A stretch of DNA of 7,079 nt, taken from assembly GCA_937960785.1 (NCBI GenBank), contig CALGOZ010000038.1, positions 1-7,079 of the forward strand. Reading direction: 5' to 3'. The stretch is from an uncultured Pseudogracilibacillus sp. Lineage in GTDB: Bacteria; Bacillota; Bacilli; Bacillales; Amphibacillaceae. Position 1 is the stretch's first letter, and each line of letters opens with the position of its first letter. Under the pieces are notes generated by a model. The model worked only from the letters and a program-made list of their open reading frames with translations. It did no database searches and was not told the DNA's origin. The position numbers and the translations under genes were made by a program. This document shows, one piece after another, positions 6,751-7,079 of this stretch.

Positions 6751-6804
6751 GGATGGACTGAAATTCTCTATCAAGTAGGAACCCAGTCCGTCTAATTTTA
6801 TTTT
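6751..6804 (+). terminator. Probable Rho-independent terminator of the namA-ALDH unit
   Basis: GGATGGACTG (6751-6760) pairs with CAGTCCGTCT (6784-6793) to give 10 pairs, two of them G-U. The loop can form a second stem: TTC-CTA (6764-6770, with one bulged T) pairs with TAGGAA (6776-6781) around TCAAG. The tail at 6793-6804 (TAATTTTATTTT) is T-rich. It lies 49 bases past the ALDH stop. The long, two-tier stem is larger than a usual terminator, so it might be part of a dispersed repeat that also stops transcription. Confidence 0.55.
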
Positions 6805-6892
6805 AAAAACTTGTTTTTGCATTTATTACTTGTTTAGTCGATATCTCAATTATATTTCTTGCTATTAGCGAAGTTTGATTTTCATATTCCTG
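6805..6892. other. AT-rich non-coding stretch before the repeat array
   Basis: No gene, RNA gene or strong hairpin is seen. Short words such as ACTTGTTTAGTCGATA (near 6830) and GAAGTTTG (near 6870) recall the repeat units further right and may be decayed copies. Confidence 0.35.
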
Positions 6893-7079
6893 AAGTTTTA
6901 AAAAGTTTACTCACGTTCCTGCGCGTTGAGCAAGTTTAAATAAAAACTTACTTAAGATTTTCTCGCGCTAGATAAGTTGAAATGTCTTTGTCTATATACT
7001 TACTCGGTAGAGTGTTCTACTGTGTAAGTTAAAATCTTTTCGTTTATATACTTACTCGATAGAGGGCTTCACTGTGTAA
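6893..7079. repeat. Tandem array of imperfectly palindromic units, 52-bp period at its right end
   Basis: Units beginning with AAGTT start at 6893, 6932, 6974, 7026 and 7078, giving lengths of 39, 42, 52 and 52 bp. The last two full units (6974-7025 and 7026-7077) match at 42 of 52 positions by my hand alignment. The word ACTTAC recurs at 6946, 6998 and 7050, exactly 52 bp apart. Each unit can fold. The best stem pairs 6998-7011 with 7016-7029 around GTGT, with 13 of 14 positions paired including one G-U. The unit at 6945-6978 has perfect AACTTA/TAAGTT outer arms. The left units are degenerate. Differences are spread over the whole unit and no unique spacers are seen, so it is not a CRISPR. 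The array is cut by the window end, so copy number and the true right boundary are unknown. No open frame runs through it. Confidence 0.7.

Noticed and set aside
6893..7079. CRISPR array
   Set aside because: Units are adjacent and diverge along their whole length. There is no constant repeat alternating with unique spacers, and no cas gene is in view.

Overview
The window is AT-rich DNA from a low-GC, endospore-forming Bacillota, most likely a Bacillaceae member. The main evidence is a complete three-gene germinant-receptor operon of the GerA type, supported by strong AGGAG/GGGGAG-type Shine-Dalgarno sites and Bacillus-like protein sequences. The species cannot be named from the sequence alone.

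Layout. The left edge (1-239, minus strand) holds the N-terminal part of a BceR/GraR-type response regulator whose reading frame is broken by a one-base deficit in a short A-run. Next, all on the minus strand, comes the operon gerA-gerB-gerC (4028 down to 330). Its genes overlap by 17 bp (A/B) and 4 bp (B/C), which suggests translational coupling. A sigma-G-like promoter can be proposed just upstream. From about 4100 the window turns to the plus strand: an Old Yellow Enzyme of the NamA/YqjM class (4185-5222), a 58-bp gap containing a perfect 7-3-7 dyad, and an NAD-dependent aldehyde dehydrogenase (5281-6702). A compound hairpin with a T-rich tail follows and probably ends that unit. The last ~190 bp contain no gene but carry a tandem array of imperfectly palindromic units that settles into a 52-bp period and runs off the right edge.

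How the genes work together. The three Ger proteins should form one spore inner-membrane receptor: an A subunit with a large cytosolic domain and a membrane part, a B subunit of the amino-acid transporter fold, and a C lipoprotein. Such receptors sense small nutrients and trigger germination; the ligand of this one cannot be read from sequence. The OYE and aldehyde dehydrogenase lie in the same direction with a short gap and may handle alpha,beta-unsaturated carbonyls and the aldehydes derived from them, but a joint pathway is inference. I see no clearly new system. The items most worth a second look are the terminal 52-bp hairpin repeats, the response-regulator frameshift, the dyad between the OYE and aldehyde dehydrogenase genes, and the altered FMN-side loop of the OYE.
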